Source: CALROG01 sp943369755
GTDB lineage: Bacteria > Pseudomonadota > Gammaproteobacteria > Burkholderiales > Burkholderiaceae_C
Reading direction: 5' to 3'
Assembly (NCBI GenBank): GCA_943369755.1
Contig: CALROG020000010.1
Coordinates: 43,232-107,231 of the forward strand
Length of the DNA stretch: 64,000 bases
A program made the translations under genes and the position numbers. Numbering within the stretch: the first letter of the stretch is position 1; every line of letters begins with the position of its first letter. Below, piece by piece: positions 1 through 8,781 of the stretch. Below the pieces are notes generated by a model that searched no databases, was not told the origin of the DNA, and worked only from the letters and a program-made list of their open reading frames with translations.

Positions 1-153
1 CGCCTCAGCCTTGATTGCGTCGGCGTCACACAGGCCCACCAATTCGGCGTCGGACATCTCGGCCCAGCCTTCCAGGTGGAACTGACTGAAAAAGCCCGCA
101 CCCACAACGGCAACTCGCCGTCGCGGCTGGTTCGGCGTAGCGGTAACGCCCAT
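1..153 (-). CDS. Gfo/Idh/MocA-type oxidoreductase, N-terminus only
   Basis: Partial gene running off the left edge; only about 51 N-terminal residues are visible. After a short Arg-rich lead the protein reads RRVAVVGAGFFSQFHLEGW, a beta-alpha-beta Rossmann start (GxGxxxxxH) typical of NAD(P)-dependent sugar or cyclitol dehydrogenases of the Gfo/Idh/MocA family. The ATG follows the stop of the upstream dehydrogenase gene by one base, so it is the last visible gene of the SMP-30/GntR/dehydrogenase operon. Its substrate cannot be told from this fragment. Confidence 0.75.
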   Translation of the reverse strand, partial: MGVTATPNQPRRRVAVVGAGFFSQFHLEGWAEMSDAELVGLCDADAIKAEA

Positions 154-154
154 T

Positions 155-1267
155 TCAGGCGGCCGCCCTGTTCTTGAGACTAGCCACCACAGCGTTGGCG
201 ATCTCCACCGTGCCGTGCGGGCCGCCAAATTCCATTGGCCGCACACTGCCGCTGGCAAATACGGCCTCGACCGCGTGGTTAATGATTGCCGCGCCGTCGG
301 CTAGGCGAGTGTCTGCGGTGCGTTGAGCCAGCCAGTCCAGCATCATGGCCACCGACAGCAACATGGCGGTTGGGTTGGCTTTGCCCTGCCCTGCGATATC
401 TGGCGCGGTGCCGTGCGCAGGCTGGAACAAGCCGTGCCTGTCACCGATGTCGCCTGACGGCGCCATACCCATGCCGCCGACCAGCGCAGCAATCAGGTCA
501 GACAGGATGTCGCCAAACATGTTTTCGGTGACCATCACGTCGTAAGTCCAGGGCTTCATGACCAGGTTCAGGGCCATTGCGTCAACGTAGGCACTGTCGG
601 CTGCGACGCCAGGATGACCTGCCGCGCATTCTTCAAAGACACTGCGCCACAGTGCCATTGACGCGAACACGTTGGCCTTGTCGACGTTGGTGACGCGTCC
701 CGGGCGGCCCTTTGATTGGGCTCGGCGTTCGGCCAGCGTGAATGCGAACTCGCAGATCCGCCCGGTGCCGGCCCGGGTGATCTTCATGCTGTCGTAGACC
801 TCGGTCACGACGCCCCCTTCGGTTCGCACGTCGCCCCGGCCTCGGGCATAGAACAGTCCCTCAGTGCTTTCCCGCACCAGAACAAAGTCGATGTCCTGGG
901 CGCGCGGATTGTTCAGTGGCGTGGGCAGGCCCTTGAAAGTGCGGATCGGGCGAATACCGGCGTACAGGTCAAAGTGAAAGCGCAGGTCAAGCTGCGGGAT
1001 GATCTCAGTACCGTCGGCTCCCCGGACATGCGGCAGGCCCATGGCACCAAACAGGATTGCGTCGGCGGCCTCGCACACCCGGAGCGTTGGCTCGGGCAGT
1101 GCCACGCCGCTGTCCAGGTAGTGCTGGGCACCAGCCTGCTGATAATCCATCACGAAACGCACCCCGATGCATTGTTCCAATGCCTGCAACAGTTGTTCGG
1201 CGGCCCGCATGACTTCAATGCCAATGCCGTCGCCGGGCAGTACTGCAATGTGATAGCTGGGTCTCAT
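155..1267 (-). CDS. Tartrate/D-malate dehydrogenase-like (isocitrate/isopropylmalate dehydrogenase family)
   Basis: 370 aa, full length for the beta-decarboxylating dehydrogenase family, which oxidises 2-hydroxy acids with NAD and decarboxylates them using a divalent metal. Seen: N-terminal IAVLPGDGIGIEVM, the substrate loop RESTEGLFYARG, TNVDKANVFASM with the catalytic Lys, the metal-binding segment ENMFGDILSDLIAALVGGMGMAPSG and the NAD-binding AHGTAPDIAGQGKANP. The family includes LeuB, tartrate dehydrogenase and D-malate dehydrogenase. A place in a GntR-controlled catabolic operon favours tartrate/D-malate-type activity over leucine biosynthesis. Exact substrate is inferred. Confidence 0.8.
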   Translation of the reverse strand: MRPSYHIAVLPGDGIGIEVMRAAEQLLQALEQCIGVRFVMDYQQAGAQHYLDSGVALPEPTLRVCEAADAILFGAMGLPHVRGADGTEIIPQLDLRFHFDLYAGIRPIRTFKGLPTPLNNPRAQDIDFVLVRESTEGLFYARGRGDVRTEGGVVTEVYDSMKITRAGTGRICEFAFTLAERRAQSKGRPGRVTNVDKANVFASMALWRSVFEECAAGHPGVAADSAYVDAMALNLVMKPWTYDVMVTENMFGDILSDLIAALVGGMGMAPSGDIGDRHGLFQPAHGTAPDIAGQGKANPTAMLLSVAMMLDWLAQRTADTRLADGAAIINHAVEAVFASGSVRPMEFGGPHGTVEIANAVVASLKNRAAA

Positions 1268-1297
1268 TTTTGGGTCTGTTTGGTGGTTGGGCCAGGC

Positions 1298-1984
1298 CTA
1301 CATCTGTTGAAGGCGAAAGCGTTCAAAGATGGACAGCAGTTCGCGGCTGGCGCGCTGGCGGTGTTGCCGATTGACAGCGGCGGCTCCGGCGGCGTCGCCC
1401 TCCCGAAGCCGCTCCACCAGGGCCATGTGCTCTTTTGTCGAATTCACGGGCTTGGGACGCAGGCGCAGGGTGAACATGCGGGCGCGGTGCGCGCGATCCC
1501 AATGACTAAACACCGAGTCAGCCAGCAGCTTGTTGCCGGCCATCGTGACCAGTTGCTCATGAAAGCTCTCGTCGGCTTTGGCCCAGGCGTCCAGGTCGTC
1601 GGCTTGCAACGCCTTTTCCATCGCATGTGTGGCGACGATCAACGGTTCGAGTTCCGCGTCACTGGGCTTGCGGGCGGCCAGCATCTCTGCGGCCAGGCTC
1701 TCTAGCGCCCCCAGGATTTCATATATCTCCCTCATGTCTGTTGGCGACACTGGCAGCACCCGCATACCGCGCCGGGGGATGACTTCCACCAAACCTTCGT
1801 TCGCCAGGCGGATCAGTGCTTCGCGCACCGGTGTGCGGCTCATGCCTAGCTGTAGCGCGATCTCCTGCTCGAGCGCCTGGTAGCCCGGTGCCCAAAGGTT
1901 GTCCAGAATGCGGCAATGCATCTCCCGATAGGCGGCATCGACCATCGAAAGGCCGTCGGGGCTGTCGGCATGAGTGCGGGTCAT
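1298..1984 (-). CDS. GntR-family regulator, FadR/FCD subfamily
   Basis: 228 aa. The N-terminal winged helix (about 15-80) includes EQEIALQLGMSRTPVREAL and the wing VIPRRGMRVLPV. The C-terminal FCD ligand domain carries FHEQLV and a later His-containing helix (RQHRQRAS). FCD regulators usually repress a catabolic operon until a carboxylate or sugar acid binds. Its ATG overlaps the SMP-30 stop by 4 bp, so it is cotranscribed and probably autoregulated through the palindrome at 3014-3029. Confidence 0.88.
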   Translation of the reverse strand: MTRTHADSPDGLSMVDAAYREMHCRILDNLWAPGYQALEQEIALQLGMSRTPVREALIRLANEGLVEVIPRRGMRVLPVSPTDMREIYEILGALESLAAEMLAARKPSDAELEPLIVATHAMEKALQADDLDAWAKADESFHEQLVTMAGNKLLADSVFSHWDRAHRARMFTLRLRPKPVNSTKEHMALVERLREGDAAGAAAVNRQHRQRASRELLSIFERFRLQQM

Positions 1985-2973
1985 GGGTAGCTCCAGTGTG
2001 CAGGCGGGTGGCCGGCGACGGGCATGCGCAGCGTGGCAATTGAGTCGCCCAGAAGGCAGCCGAGGTAGCCGGTCTGTAGATCCGGCCCGCCAAACGCCAG
2101 GCTGGAGATGTTGCGCAGGACTTTGCTTTTGGCGATATCCAGGTGTGGCCGCGACATGGTGCCGGCCTGGTAGGCCTGTTCGACCCAGGCCAGGTGCTCG
2201 GCGTCGCTGTCTTCAAGCCAGACGGTTTGCTGGCCCTGCGGTGTTACCCGGATCAACCGGTTGCTGACGATGCTGGTGACCCAGAGCGCGCCCTGCGCGT
2301 CCTGCACCACACCATCGGGAAAGGTGCCCGCTGCAAACTCCGTCACAACTTCCTTGGGGCCGAGCGCCCCGTCGGCGTGAATCGCAAAGCGGGCGAGTCT
2401 GCGGGCAAAGGTTTCATTGACGTAGAGCCATCGCCCAGTCCGGTCTACTACGCACTCATTGGTGTAGCCCAGGCCGTCCGCCACGATCCGCGCGCCCTTG
2501 GCGTCGACCATCACCACAAAGCCGTCATTGCAGCTGCTGCGGTAACCCAGCGAGCGCGGCGACAGGCGCGTGCTGACTGTGACCCAGAAGCGTCCGAGCC
2601 CGTCCTCGACCACGAAATTGGTGGGTGGCAGGTCTACGCCCTCGACCTGCATCAGCCAGGGGCGGGTCTGTCCGTCGCGTTGCAGCTTGAACACCCCACC
2701 GCGTTCTGCCCCCAGATGCGCGAGTAAAAACGAGCCATCGCGCATCAACGCGATGCCGTTCGGCTTGAGACTTTCTCCATCAACCGTTTGGGCGGCATAG
2801 AGCGCCTGGCTACCATCGGTCTTGATGTGCGCGACGCCGCCCCGCCAGTCGGCGCTGTAGATGTCTCCGTGAGAGTTTGTTAGTACACACTCTGGTCGTG
2901 ACAGCCCACGACCAAGCCAACTCAGTTCGCTTAGCTCAATTGAGCCCATGGATTGGGGCGCGTCAATCTGCAT
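1981..2973 (-). CDS. SMP-30/gluconolactonase family protein
   Basis: About 330 aa six-bladed beta-propeller of the SMP-30/gluconolaconase/LRE family. These hydrolyse sugar lactones using one divalent metal. Visible: RPECVLTNSHGDIYSADWRGG (metal-binding Glu), KPNGIALMRDGSFLLA, and GYTNECVVDRTGRWLYVNET in the middle blades. The reading frame is open back to 3036, but the start at 2973 (MQIDAPQSMG) is preferred because the extra 21 residues overlap the operator palindrome and look non-coding. First gene of the operon with GntR and the dehydrogenase; likely opens a lactone before oxidation. Confidence 0.8.
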   Translation of the reverse strand: MQIDAPQSMGSIELSELSWLGRGLSRPECVLTNSHGDIYSADWRGGVAHIKTDGSQALYAAQTVDGESLKPNGIALMRDGSFLLAHLGAERGGVFKLQRDGQTRPWLMQVEGVDLPPTNFVVEDGLGRFWVTVSTRLSPRSLGYRSSCNDGFVVMVDAKGARIVADGLGYTNECVVDRTGRWLYVNETFARRLARFAIHADGALGPKEVVTEFAAGTFPDGVVQDAQGALWVTSIVSNRLIRVTPQGQQTVWLEDSDAEHLAWVEQAYQAGTMSRPHLDIAKSKVLRNISSLAFGGPDLQTGYLGCLLGDSIATLRMPVAGHPPAHWSYP

Positions 2974-3013
2974 GATGTGGCTTTTGACGCGTGCGCATTT
3001 GATATTGCATAAT

Positions 3014-3029
3014 TTAATGTATACGTTAA
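3014..3029. promoter_or_regulatory. Palindromic operator-like site upstream of the SMP-30 operon
   Basis: TTAATGTATACGTTAA is an inverted repeat with one mismatched pair, centred on GTATAC. It lies about 40 bp before the SMP-30 start in an AT-rich pocket. Many GntR-family operators have this NGTATACN form. Cotranscription with a GntR gene suggests this is its operator; no binding data. Confidence 0.5.
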
Positions 3030-3093
3030 TTGTCAAAAAAATACCTAGGATTTCCCCTAGGTTTGAAGCCCGCGCCGCGACTTCTTCTTTCTT

Positions 3094-3756
3094 CTACCAG
3101 CGCGCGCCAAAGGTCTGGCGCAGTTCTTCGAGTTGAGATTCGGTCAAAGGCGACGGTCTCGGGTTGCTAAGCGCCCAGAGCTTTGCGGTTTCTTCCAGCT
3201 CTTCCAGTGTGGCCATGGCCGCCGCCGGGCTGCTATGCCAGACGTTGGGGCCGAGCCGCGCCAGCATCACGGCGCGGATCGGGGCGCCCTGTTCGCCATG
3301 CCGAGCAATCGCATGCGCCACCAATTCGGCAGCTGCGGGCGCGCCAGGGCGATGGTAGGGGATCACCGGCACACGGCCAACCTTCATCACAAAGTAGGGC
3401 GTGATGGGGGGCAACAGCTCGGCCCCGCCAGGCTGCAGCGACAGCGCCACGCAATGCGTGCTGTGGGTGTGGATGACGCAGCACGTTGCTGCATCAAAAC
3501 GGGCTGCAGCCCGGTAAATTGCCGCGTGAAGCGCTATCGTTTTGCTGGCAAGCGGGCCGCTTGTCTGGTACCCCTGCAAATCCAGCCTGGCAAGTTGCGC
3601 AGGCTCCAGAAAGCCAAGGCAGGCATCGGTGGGCGTGATCAGAAACCCGTCATCCAGCCGCACACTGATATTGCCTGCCGTGGCGTGTACATAGCCACGG
3701 TCAAACAGGCTTTTGCCGATGCGGCAAATTTCCTCGCGGGCCTGGATCTCGTTCAT
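3094..3756 (-). CDS. otnC: 3-oxo-tetronate 4-phosphate decarboxylase (class II aldolase family)
   Basis: 220 aa, class II aldolase/adducin fold. Metal-site histidines are in CVIHTHSTHCVAL; HATAGNISVRLDDGFLITPTDACLG is the typical N-terminal signature of OtnC/YgbL. In described acid-sugar pathways OtnC decarboxylates 3-oxo-tetronate 4-phosphate to dihydroxyacetone phosphate and CO2. It is the last gene of the operon, its ATG overlapping the kinase stop (ATGA). The kinase and two dehydrogenases next door support OtnC over a fuculose/ribulose phosphate aldolase. Confidence 0.88.
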   Translation of the reverse strand: MNEIQAREEICRIGKSLFDRGYVHATAGNISVRLDDGFLITPTDACLGFLEPAQLARLDLQGYQTSGPLASKTIALHAAIYRAAARFDAATCCVIHTHSTHCVALSLQPGGAELLPPITPYFVMKVGRVPVIPYHRPGAPAAAELVAHAIARHGEQGAPIRAVMLARLGPNVWHSSPAAAMATLEELEETAKLWALSNPRPSPLTESQLEELRQTFGARW

Positions 3757-5024
3757 CCAAGCACTTTAAAGGCTTTGGTGAAAAAATCGTCGGTACCAAA
3801 GTTGCCGGATTTCAGGGTGATGTGAATGCTTTCACCGCCCGCCGCCTGGCTTTGCCCGCTGCACCAGGGCACACCCGGGTCAATTTGCGGGCCAATCTTC
3901 ATTTGGCTGATGTTCAGCGCTTGCACGCAAGCGCCCGAGGTTTCACCCCCCGCCACCACCAACTGCCGTACGCCGCGCTGCACCAGGCCCCCGGCAATGG
4001 CGGCAATCGTTCGCTCGACCATTGAGCCTGCTTCGTCCACCCCCAATTGGCTTTGAATGGCCTTGACAGCATTGCTGTCGGCGGTTGAATAAACCAGCAC
4101 CGGGCCCGCCTCGATGCGCGGCTCGGCCCAGGCCAGGGCCTCGGCCACCACGTCCACGCCAGCCGCGATGCGCAACGGGTCTACCGCCAAGGCCGGGTGG
4201 CCGGCCTGGATAAAAGCCATGACCTGGCGGTTGGTGGCCAGCGAGCAACTGCCCGAGACCACGGCCTGCAGGCCGTGCGGCGCGGGCAGGGCACTGGCGG
4301 TTGAAGACGGTACCAGGCCCCAGTTGGCAGGCAGGCCAATCGCCACGCCCGAGCCGGCCGTTACCAGGCGCAGGCCCTTGAGCGCAGGGCCCAGGCGCAG
4401 CAGGTCTTCATTGGAGACCGCATCCACCACAGCCAGGCCCACCCCGTCGGCGCGTAGCGCGGCAACGCGGGCACGCACCGCTGCCTCGCCCTGGGCAACA
4501 GTCTTGTAGTCGATCAAGCCGACCTTGCGACGGCATTGCGCCTGCAACACCCGCACCAGGTTGGCATCTGTCATGGGGGTGAGCGGATGGTTCTGCATGC
4601 CGCTTTCGTCCAGCAGCACATCGCCAACAAACAAATGCCCCTTGAACACCGTGCGGCCGTTGTCGGGGAAGGCCGGTGTGGCAATGCTGAAGTCAACCCC
4701 CAAGGCATCCATCAGCGCCTCGGCCACCGGGCCAATATTGCCCTGGGCCGTGCTGTCAAAGGTTGAGCAGTACTTGAAGTAAATTTGCTGCGCACCTTGC
4801 GCTTGCAGCCACTGCAGCGCAGCCAGCGACTGCCGCACCGCCTCTGCAGGCGCAATGGTGCGCGACTTGAGCGCCACCACCACTGCGTCGGCATCCGCCT
4901 GCAGCGGTGCTCCAGGCACCCCAATGGCCTGCACGACCCGCATGCCGCTTCGTACAAGGTTGTTGGCCAGGTCGGTGGCACCGGTGAAGTCGTCGGCAAT
5001 GCAGCCCAGCAGTATTTTCTTCAT
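3753..5024 (-). CDS. otnK: Four-carbon acid sugar kinase (DUF1537 family)
   Basis: About 423 aa, usual length for DUF1537 kinases. The N-terminal substrate domain starts LLGCIADDFTGATDLANNLV; the C-terminal nucleotide domain has VVAGGETSGACVQAL and GPQIDPGVPWCSG. These enzymes use ATP to phosphorylate 3-oxo-tetronates (OtnK) or free tetronates (DtnK). Neighbouring LtnD, DenD and OtnC point to OtnK. ATG at 5024 is used; an in-frame GTG lies just before at 5027. The start overlaps the denD stop (TGATG), which suggests translational coupling. Confidence 0.88.
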   Translation of the reverse strand: MKKILLGCIADDFTGATDLANNLVRSGMRVVQAIGVPGAPLQADADAVVVALKSRTIAPAEAVRQSLAALQWLQAQGAQQIYFKYCSTFDSTAQGNIGPVAEALMDALGVDFSIATPAFPDNGRTVFKGHLFVGDVLLDESGMQNHPLTPMTDANLVRVLQAQCRRKVGLIDYKTVAQGEAAVRARVAALRADGVGLAVVDAVSNEDLLRLGPALKGLRLVTAGSGVAIGLPANWGLVPSSTASALPAPHGLQAVVSGSCSLATNRQVMAFIQAGHPALAVDPLRIAAGVDVVAEALAWAEPRIEAGPVLVYSTADSNAVKAIQSQLGVDEAGSMVERTIAAIAGGLVQRGVRQLVVAGGETSGACVQALNISQMKIGPQIDPGVPWCSGQSQAAGGESIHITLKSGNFGTDDFFTKAFKVLG

Positions 5025-6034
5025 CACTTCAGCGCCAGCGTCACGGCCTGCGGGTTCTCGCGAATGTAGTCGCGAATGATGGTTTCAAAGTCCGGATCTG
5101 GCTGCAGGCCCATGCGGTTGGCACGGGCTGACGCAATGTTGCCGGGCCAGGTTTTTACCAGCTTCTGGATGGCTTCGTCCGGCGTCCAGTCGAGCAGCGC
5201 GGTGGCAGCGGGGCCAGCCACCCGCTCCAGCGCCTGCGCCATGTCGCCCACTGTGGTGCGCATGGCCGGCAGGTTGATGGCGGTCAGCGGGCCCCAGTCG
5301 GCGTCGCTCGCCTCGGCGGCGCGGACGATGCCCTCAATGGTGCGGGCCGGTGAGGCCAGCGCTACCGGCGTGTTGGCAGGCACCGGCACCTGGGCCCGCA
5401 GGCCAGCCAACGGCTCGCGGATCATGCCGCTGAAAAACCCGGACGCCGCGCCATTGGGCAAGCCGGGCCGTACGCTCACCGTCATCAGGCGGGTGCTGCG
5501 CCCCTGGATGAAACCCTTGCGCGTGAAGTCGGCCACCAGCTGCTCGCCAATGAACTTCTGGACTCCGTAGCTGCTTTGCGGCGTCGGCAGGGTGTAGTCC
5601 TCGATCAACTCGGGCATGCCGTAGCCGGGCTGATAGCCAAACACCGCGAGTGAGCTGGCAAACACCACCGTGGGCCGTGTGCCCAGCGCGCGGCAGGCCT
5701 CAAGCAGCGAACGCGTGGCCTCGTAGTTGCTGCGCATGCCCAGGTCAAAGTTAGCCTCGCACTCGCCGCTGACAGCGGCGGCCAGGTGAAACACCAGCGC
5801 AGTGTCCGCATGCGGAATTTGATTTGCAGTCAACTGCGCGTTGAGATCGCCCCCGACAAAATGCACCCGCGCGTCAGCCGCGAGGTCAGCCGGCGGAGGC
5901 GCACGGTCAGCCAGCGTGATGCGGGTGATGGGTCGGGCCGGCGCACCGCCACACGCCAAACTGCCCTGCGCCAGCAAGGTGCGGGCAAGGCGCGCTCCGA
6001 GAAAACCACTGCCACCGGTGATGAGAATGTGCAT
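5024..6034 (-). CDS. denD: D-erythronate dehydrogenase-like, NAD-dependent epimerase/dehydratase fold
   Basis: 336 aa extended short-chain dehydrogenase. Seen: N-terminal MHILITGGSGFLGARLARTL (GxxGxxG), the catalytic YxxxK in SSYGVQKFIGEQLV, and SVRPGLPNG. The DenD family oxidises D-erythronate to 2-oxo-tetronate, mainly with NAD. Assignment rests on the fold plus the adjacent DUF1537 kinase and OtnC. A strong SD (AGGAG) lies 6 bases before the ATG. It is separated from ltnD by 15 bp. Confidence 0.78.
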   Translation of the reverse strand: MHILITGGSGFLGARLARTLLAQGSLACGGAPARPITRITLADRAPPPADLAADARVHFVGGDLNAQLTANQIPHADTALVFHLAAAVSGECEANFDLGMRSNYEATRSLLEACRALGTRPTVVFASSLAVFGYQPGYGMPELIEDYTLPTPQSSYGVQKFIGEQLVADFTRKGFIQGRSTRLMTVSVRPGLPNGAASGFFSGMIREPLAGLRAQVPVPANTPVALASPARTIEGIVRAAEASDADWGPLTAINLPAMRTTVGDMAQALERVAGPAATALLDWTPDEAIQKLVKTWPGNIASARANRMGLQPDPDFETIIRDYIRENPQAVTLALK

Positions 6035-6049
6035 GGGACGCTCCTGAGT

Positions 6050-6940
6050 TCAGTTTTTGACAGGCAGCTTGATGCCCGGGAAGATCTTTATCACGGCGCT
6101 GTCGTCCTCGCGCGCAAAGCCGGCGCTGGACGCCTGCATGAACATCTGGTGCGCCGTGCTGGACAGCGGCAGCGGAAACTTGCTGGCACGCGCCATGTCC
6201 AACACCAGGCCGAGGTCCTTCACAAAGATGTCCACCGCAGACAGCGGCGTGTAGTCACCGGCCAGCACATGGGCCATGCGATTTTCGAACATCCAGCTGT
6301 TGCCGGCGCTGTGGGTAATTACCTCATATAGCGCGGCGGGGTCCACCCCTTCGCGCAGTCCCAGGGCCATGGCTTCAGCAGCGGCCGCAATGTGCACGCC
6401 CGCGAGCAACTGGTTGATGATCTTCACCGTGCTACCCGCACCAGCCTTGTCGCCCAGCTTGTAGACCTTGGCCGCCATCAGGTTCAGGAACACTTCTGCC
6501 ACGGCATAGGCCTGCGGCGTGGCCGCCGTCATCATGGTCATTTGGCCGCTGGCCGCCTTGGCGGCACCACCGGAAATGGGCGCGTCGATGTAGAGGATGC
6601 CGTTCTCGGCCAGCCGCGCCTCGAGCGCTACGCTGAAGTTCGGGTCGACTGTTGAACACATCACGAAGACACTGCCCGGCTTCAGGGTGGCGGCGCAGCC
6701 CTTGGGGCCAAACAGCACACCCTCAGTCTGGGCCGCATTCACCACCACCGACACCACGACGTCGCAGGCCGCGCCCAACTCGGCCGGCGAACTACAGGCA
6801 ATTGCGCCGTCAGCCGTCAATGCTTGCGCCACCTCGGCACGGATGTCATACACATGGGGCCGGCGGCCTGCCCGGCAAAGCGAGCGCGCCATCCCGGCGC
6901 CCATCGCGCCCAGCCCAATCAGGCCCACGGTTGTGTGCAT
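6050..6940 (-). CDS. ltnD: L-threonate dehydrogenase-like 3-hydroxyacid dehydrogenase
   Basis: About 296 aa beta-hydroxyacid dehydrogenase. It begins TTVGLIGLGAMGAGMARSL (Rossmann). It has the substrate motif DAPISGGAAKAASGQMT and the helix GSTVKIINQLLAGVHIAAAAEAMAL with the catalytic Lys and Asn. LtnD members oxidise L-threonate to 2-oxo-L-threonate. Start at 6940 is preferred because GGAG lies 6 bases upstream; an ATG at 6952 overlapping the receptor stop is possible. Sits between a solute receptor and denD. Confidence 0.8.
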   Translation of the reverse strand: MHTTVGLIGLGAMGAGMARSLCRAGRRPHVYDIRAEVAQALTADGAIACSSPAELGAACDVVVSVVVNAAQTEGVLFGPKGCAATLKPGSVFVMCSTVDPNFSVALEARLAENGILYIDAPISGGAAKAASGQMTMMTAATPQAYAVAEVFLNLMAAKVYKLGDKAGAGSTVKIINQLLAGVHIAAAAEAMALGLREGVDPAALYEVITHSAGNSWMFENRMAHVLAGDYTPLSAVDIFVKDLGLVLDMARASKFPLPLSSTAHQMFMQASSAGFAREDDSAVIKIFPGIKLPVKN

Positions 6941-6951
6941 GCTGGTCTCCA

Positions 6952-7908
6952 TCAGCCGAGTGTGATCTTGGCGTAGCCCGCGACGCGCCGCCACTTGGCG
7001 GCATCGGCAGCCATGAACGCTGCCATGGCGGACGCGCCGAGGAAGCCGACATCGGCACCGCGCGACTCCATGGCCCGCGCGATCTCTGCGTCGCGCGTCA
7101 GCTTCTCGAGCGCCTGCTCGACCCGCGTCAGCACGGCGACAGGTATGCCTGCCGGCGCTGCGAGGCCGTACCAGGCACTGACGTCGAAGTCCGGCATGCC
7201 ACTTTCCGCCAGCGTTGGCACCTGCGGCAGCGCCTTGCTGCGGGCACGTGTGGTCACGGCCAGCGCCTTGACGGCGCCGCCCTGGATCTGCCCCAACACA
7301 GAGGGCAGGTTCTCGAACATCAGGTCCACTTCGCCCGCCATCAGGCCGGTCACGGCCGCAGCTGCGCCGCGGTAGGGAATGTGCGTGATGAAAGTGTTGC
7401 TGGTGCTCTTGAACAGCTCGGCGCTCAGGTGCAGTGAGGTGCCATTGCCGTTGGACGCGTAGTTCAGGCGCCCTGGCGTGGCGCGCGCCCGCTCCAGCAA
7501 GCCGGCCACCGTGTTGATGCCGCTTTTTGGATTGACCAGCAGCACATTCGGCACCCGGCCGACCAGCCCCACCGGAACGATTTGCTCGGGCTTGTAGGGC
7601 AGGGTGGCGTACAGAGCCGGACTGATGGTCAGCGGCGGCGACGCCATGAGCAGGGTGTAGCCGTCCGCTGGTGCACGGGCGACTTCTGCAGCGCCGAGGT
7701 TGCCGCCGGCGCCGGGCCTGTTGTCGATAACCACCGGCTGGCCGAGCTCCTGCGCCAGACGCGGGCCCAACAGACGTGCCATGTTGTCAATCAAGCCCCC
7801 TGGCGGAAACGGCACCACCAGACGGACCGGTCGGGCTGGCCAGGCCTGGGCTGCGGCCCCGGTGGCAGCGAGTGCAGCACCCGCAAGAATCAGATTGCGC
7901 CTCAACAT
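6952..7908 (-). CDS. TTT-family (Bug) extracytoplasmic solute receptor
   Basis: 318 aa. Sec signal peptide (MLRRNLILAGAALAATGAAAQA), then the Bug family opening WPARPVRLVVPFPPGGLIDNMARLLGPRL and the conserved VIDNRPGAGGNLGAAEVARA. Bug proteins bind carboxylates in the periplasm for tripartite tricarboxylate transporters. No TctA/TctB membrane genes are present here, so it is an orphan receptor, as is common in Burkholderiales. As first gene of the otn operon it probably binds a tetronate, which is inference. Confidence 0.88.
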   Translation of the reverse strand: MLRRNLILAGAALAATGAAAQAWPARPVRLVVPFPPGGLIDNMARLLGPRLAQELGQPVVIDNRPGAGGNLGAAEVARAPADGYTLLMASPPLTISPALYATLPYKPEQIVPVGLVGRVPNVLLVNPKSGINTVAGLLERARATPGRLNYASNGNGTSLHLSAELFKSTSNTFITHIPYRGAAAAVTGLMAGEVDLMFENLPSVLGQIQGGAVKALAVTTRARSKALPQVPTLAESGMPDFDVSAWYGLAAPAGIPVAVLTRVEQALEKLTRDAEIARAMESRGADVGFLGASAMAAFMAADAAKWRRVAGYAKITLG

Positions 7909-7955
7909 GGTTCGTGTCCTTCAGTACAGCCTGTAAAAAATGGCCGGATTGGTAT

Positions 7956-7968
7956 GGTTATCATACAA
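7956..7968. promoter_or_regulatory. Operator-like site upstream of the receptor/otn operon
   Basis: GGTTATCATACAA lies 48-60 bp before the receptor ATG and matches 12 of 13 bases of the sequence at 8773-8785. A longer partial dyad, GTATG-N5-CATAC, covers 7952-7966. The paired copies beside a GntR gene make it a likely binding site for that regulator. Confidence 0.5.
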
Positions 7969-8004
7969 CTTTGACTGCCAGGGAGCTGGCCTGCCAGTCG
8001 CGCC

Positions 8005-8781
8005 TCAGGCCTTGCGCAGCTTCTGCACCAGCGGTTGCGCCAGACGCGCGCCCTCCTGCGTCCAGAAGGCCGGGTCGGCATTCTCGATCCGTCGGATGGC
8101 GTTGGCCATGTGCCGGCCGGCGGCCGCGCGGGCCTTGACGGCGTCGCCCGCGGCGATGGCGTCGGTGATGGCGGCATGCTCGCCGCGCACCTGGGTGGTG
8201 AAGTCGGCGCGGCGCGCCTCGTTGGCGCGTGTCACGCTGATGGCACCGCGCATGAACTGCGCCAGGTAGTCGAGCGTGCTGATCAAAAACGGGTTGTGCG
8301 CCGCGTCGGCAATGCTGCGGTGAAAGCGCAGGTCTTCTTCGACGCCGTCACCGCCGGCGGCCACCGCCCTGTCCAGCGCCTGCACCGCCTGCTGGATACG
8401 CTTGACGTCGGCCGCCGTGCGCCGCTGGGCCGCGAGCATGGCGGCCTCCGCCTCCAGTGCGCGACGCACCTCGACCATCTGTGCCACAGCACTCTGCGAA
8501 TCGGCGCTCTTGGCGTCAAAGTTCAGCGGTGCGAACGGCGGGCTGGCCGCCACATAGACGCCGCTGCCCTGGCGCGAGTCCACCAGCCCCAGTGACTTGA
8601 GACGCGACACCGCCTCACGCACCACCGTACGGCTGACTTCAAACTGCTCGCCCAGGCGCGCCTCAGGCGGCAGCTTGGCCCCAGCCGCCAGGCGACCGTC
8701 CTTGATCTGTGCGGCGAGCTGCTGCGCCACCTGGTCCGACAGGCGCGCGCCAGTCGTGACGGGCTTGAACTGGGTTGTCAT
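8005..8781 (-). CDS. GntR-family regulator, FadR/FCD subfamily, probably of the otn operon
   Basis: 258 aa. Winged helix: LPPEARLGEQFEVSRTVVRE, then the wing DSRQGSGVYVA. The FCD domain carries DLRFHRSIADAAHNPFL and GEHAAITDAI with the metal-type Asp/His positions. It lies directly upstream of the receptor operon on the same strand. The ATG overlaps the chrA stop by 4 bp, an unexpected join of unrelated functions. It may be expressed both from the chr transcript and from its own promoter. Confidence 0.85.
   Translation of the reverse strand: MTTQFKPVTTGARLSDQVAQQLAAQIKDGRLAAGAKLPPEARLGEQFEVSRTVVREAVSRLKSLGLVDSRQGSGVYVAASPPFAPLNFDAKSADSQSAVAQMVEVRRALEAEAAMLAAQRRTAADVKRIQQAVQALDRAVAAGGDGVEEDLRFHRSIADAAHNPFLISTLDYLAQFMRGAISVTRANEARRADFTTQVRGEHAAITDAIAAGDAVKARAAAGRHMANAIRRIENADPAFWTQEGARLAQPLVQKLRKA

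Noticed and set aside
716..1705. Long plus-strand frame opposite the dehydrogenase and GntR genes
   Set aside because: Shadow of two well supported minus-strand genes; no recognisable motif or ribosome site.
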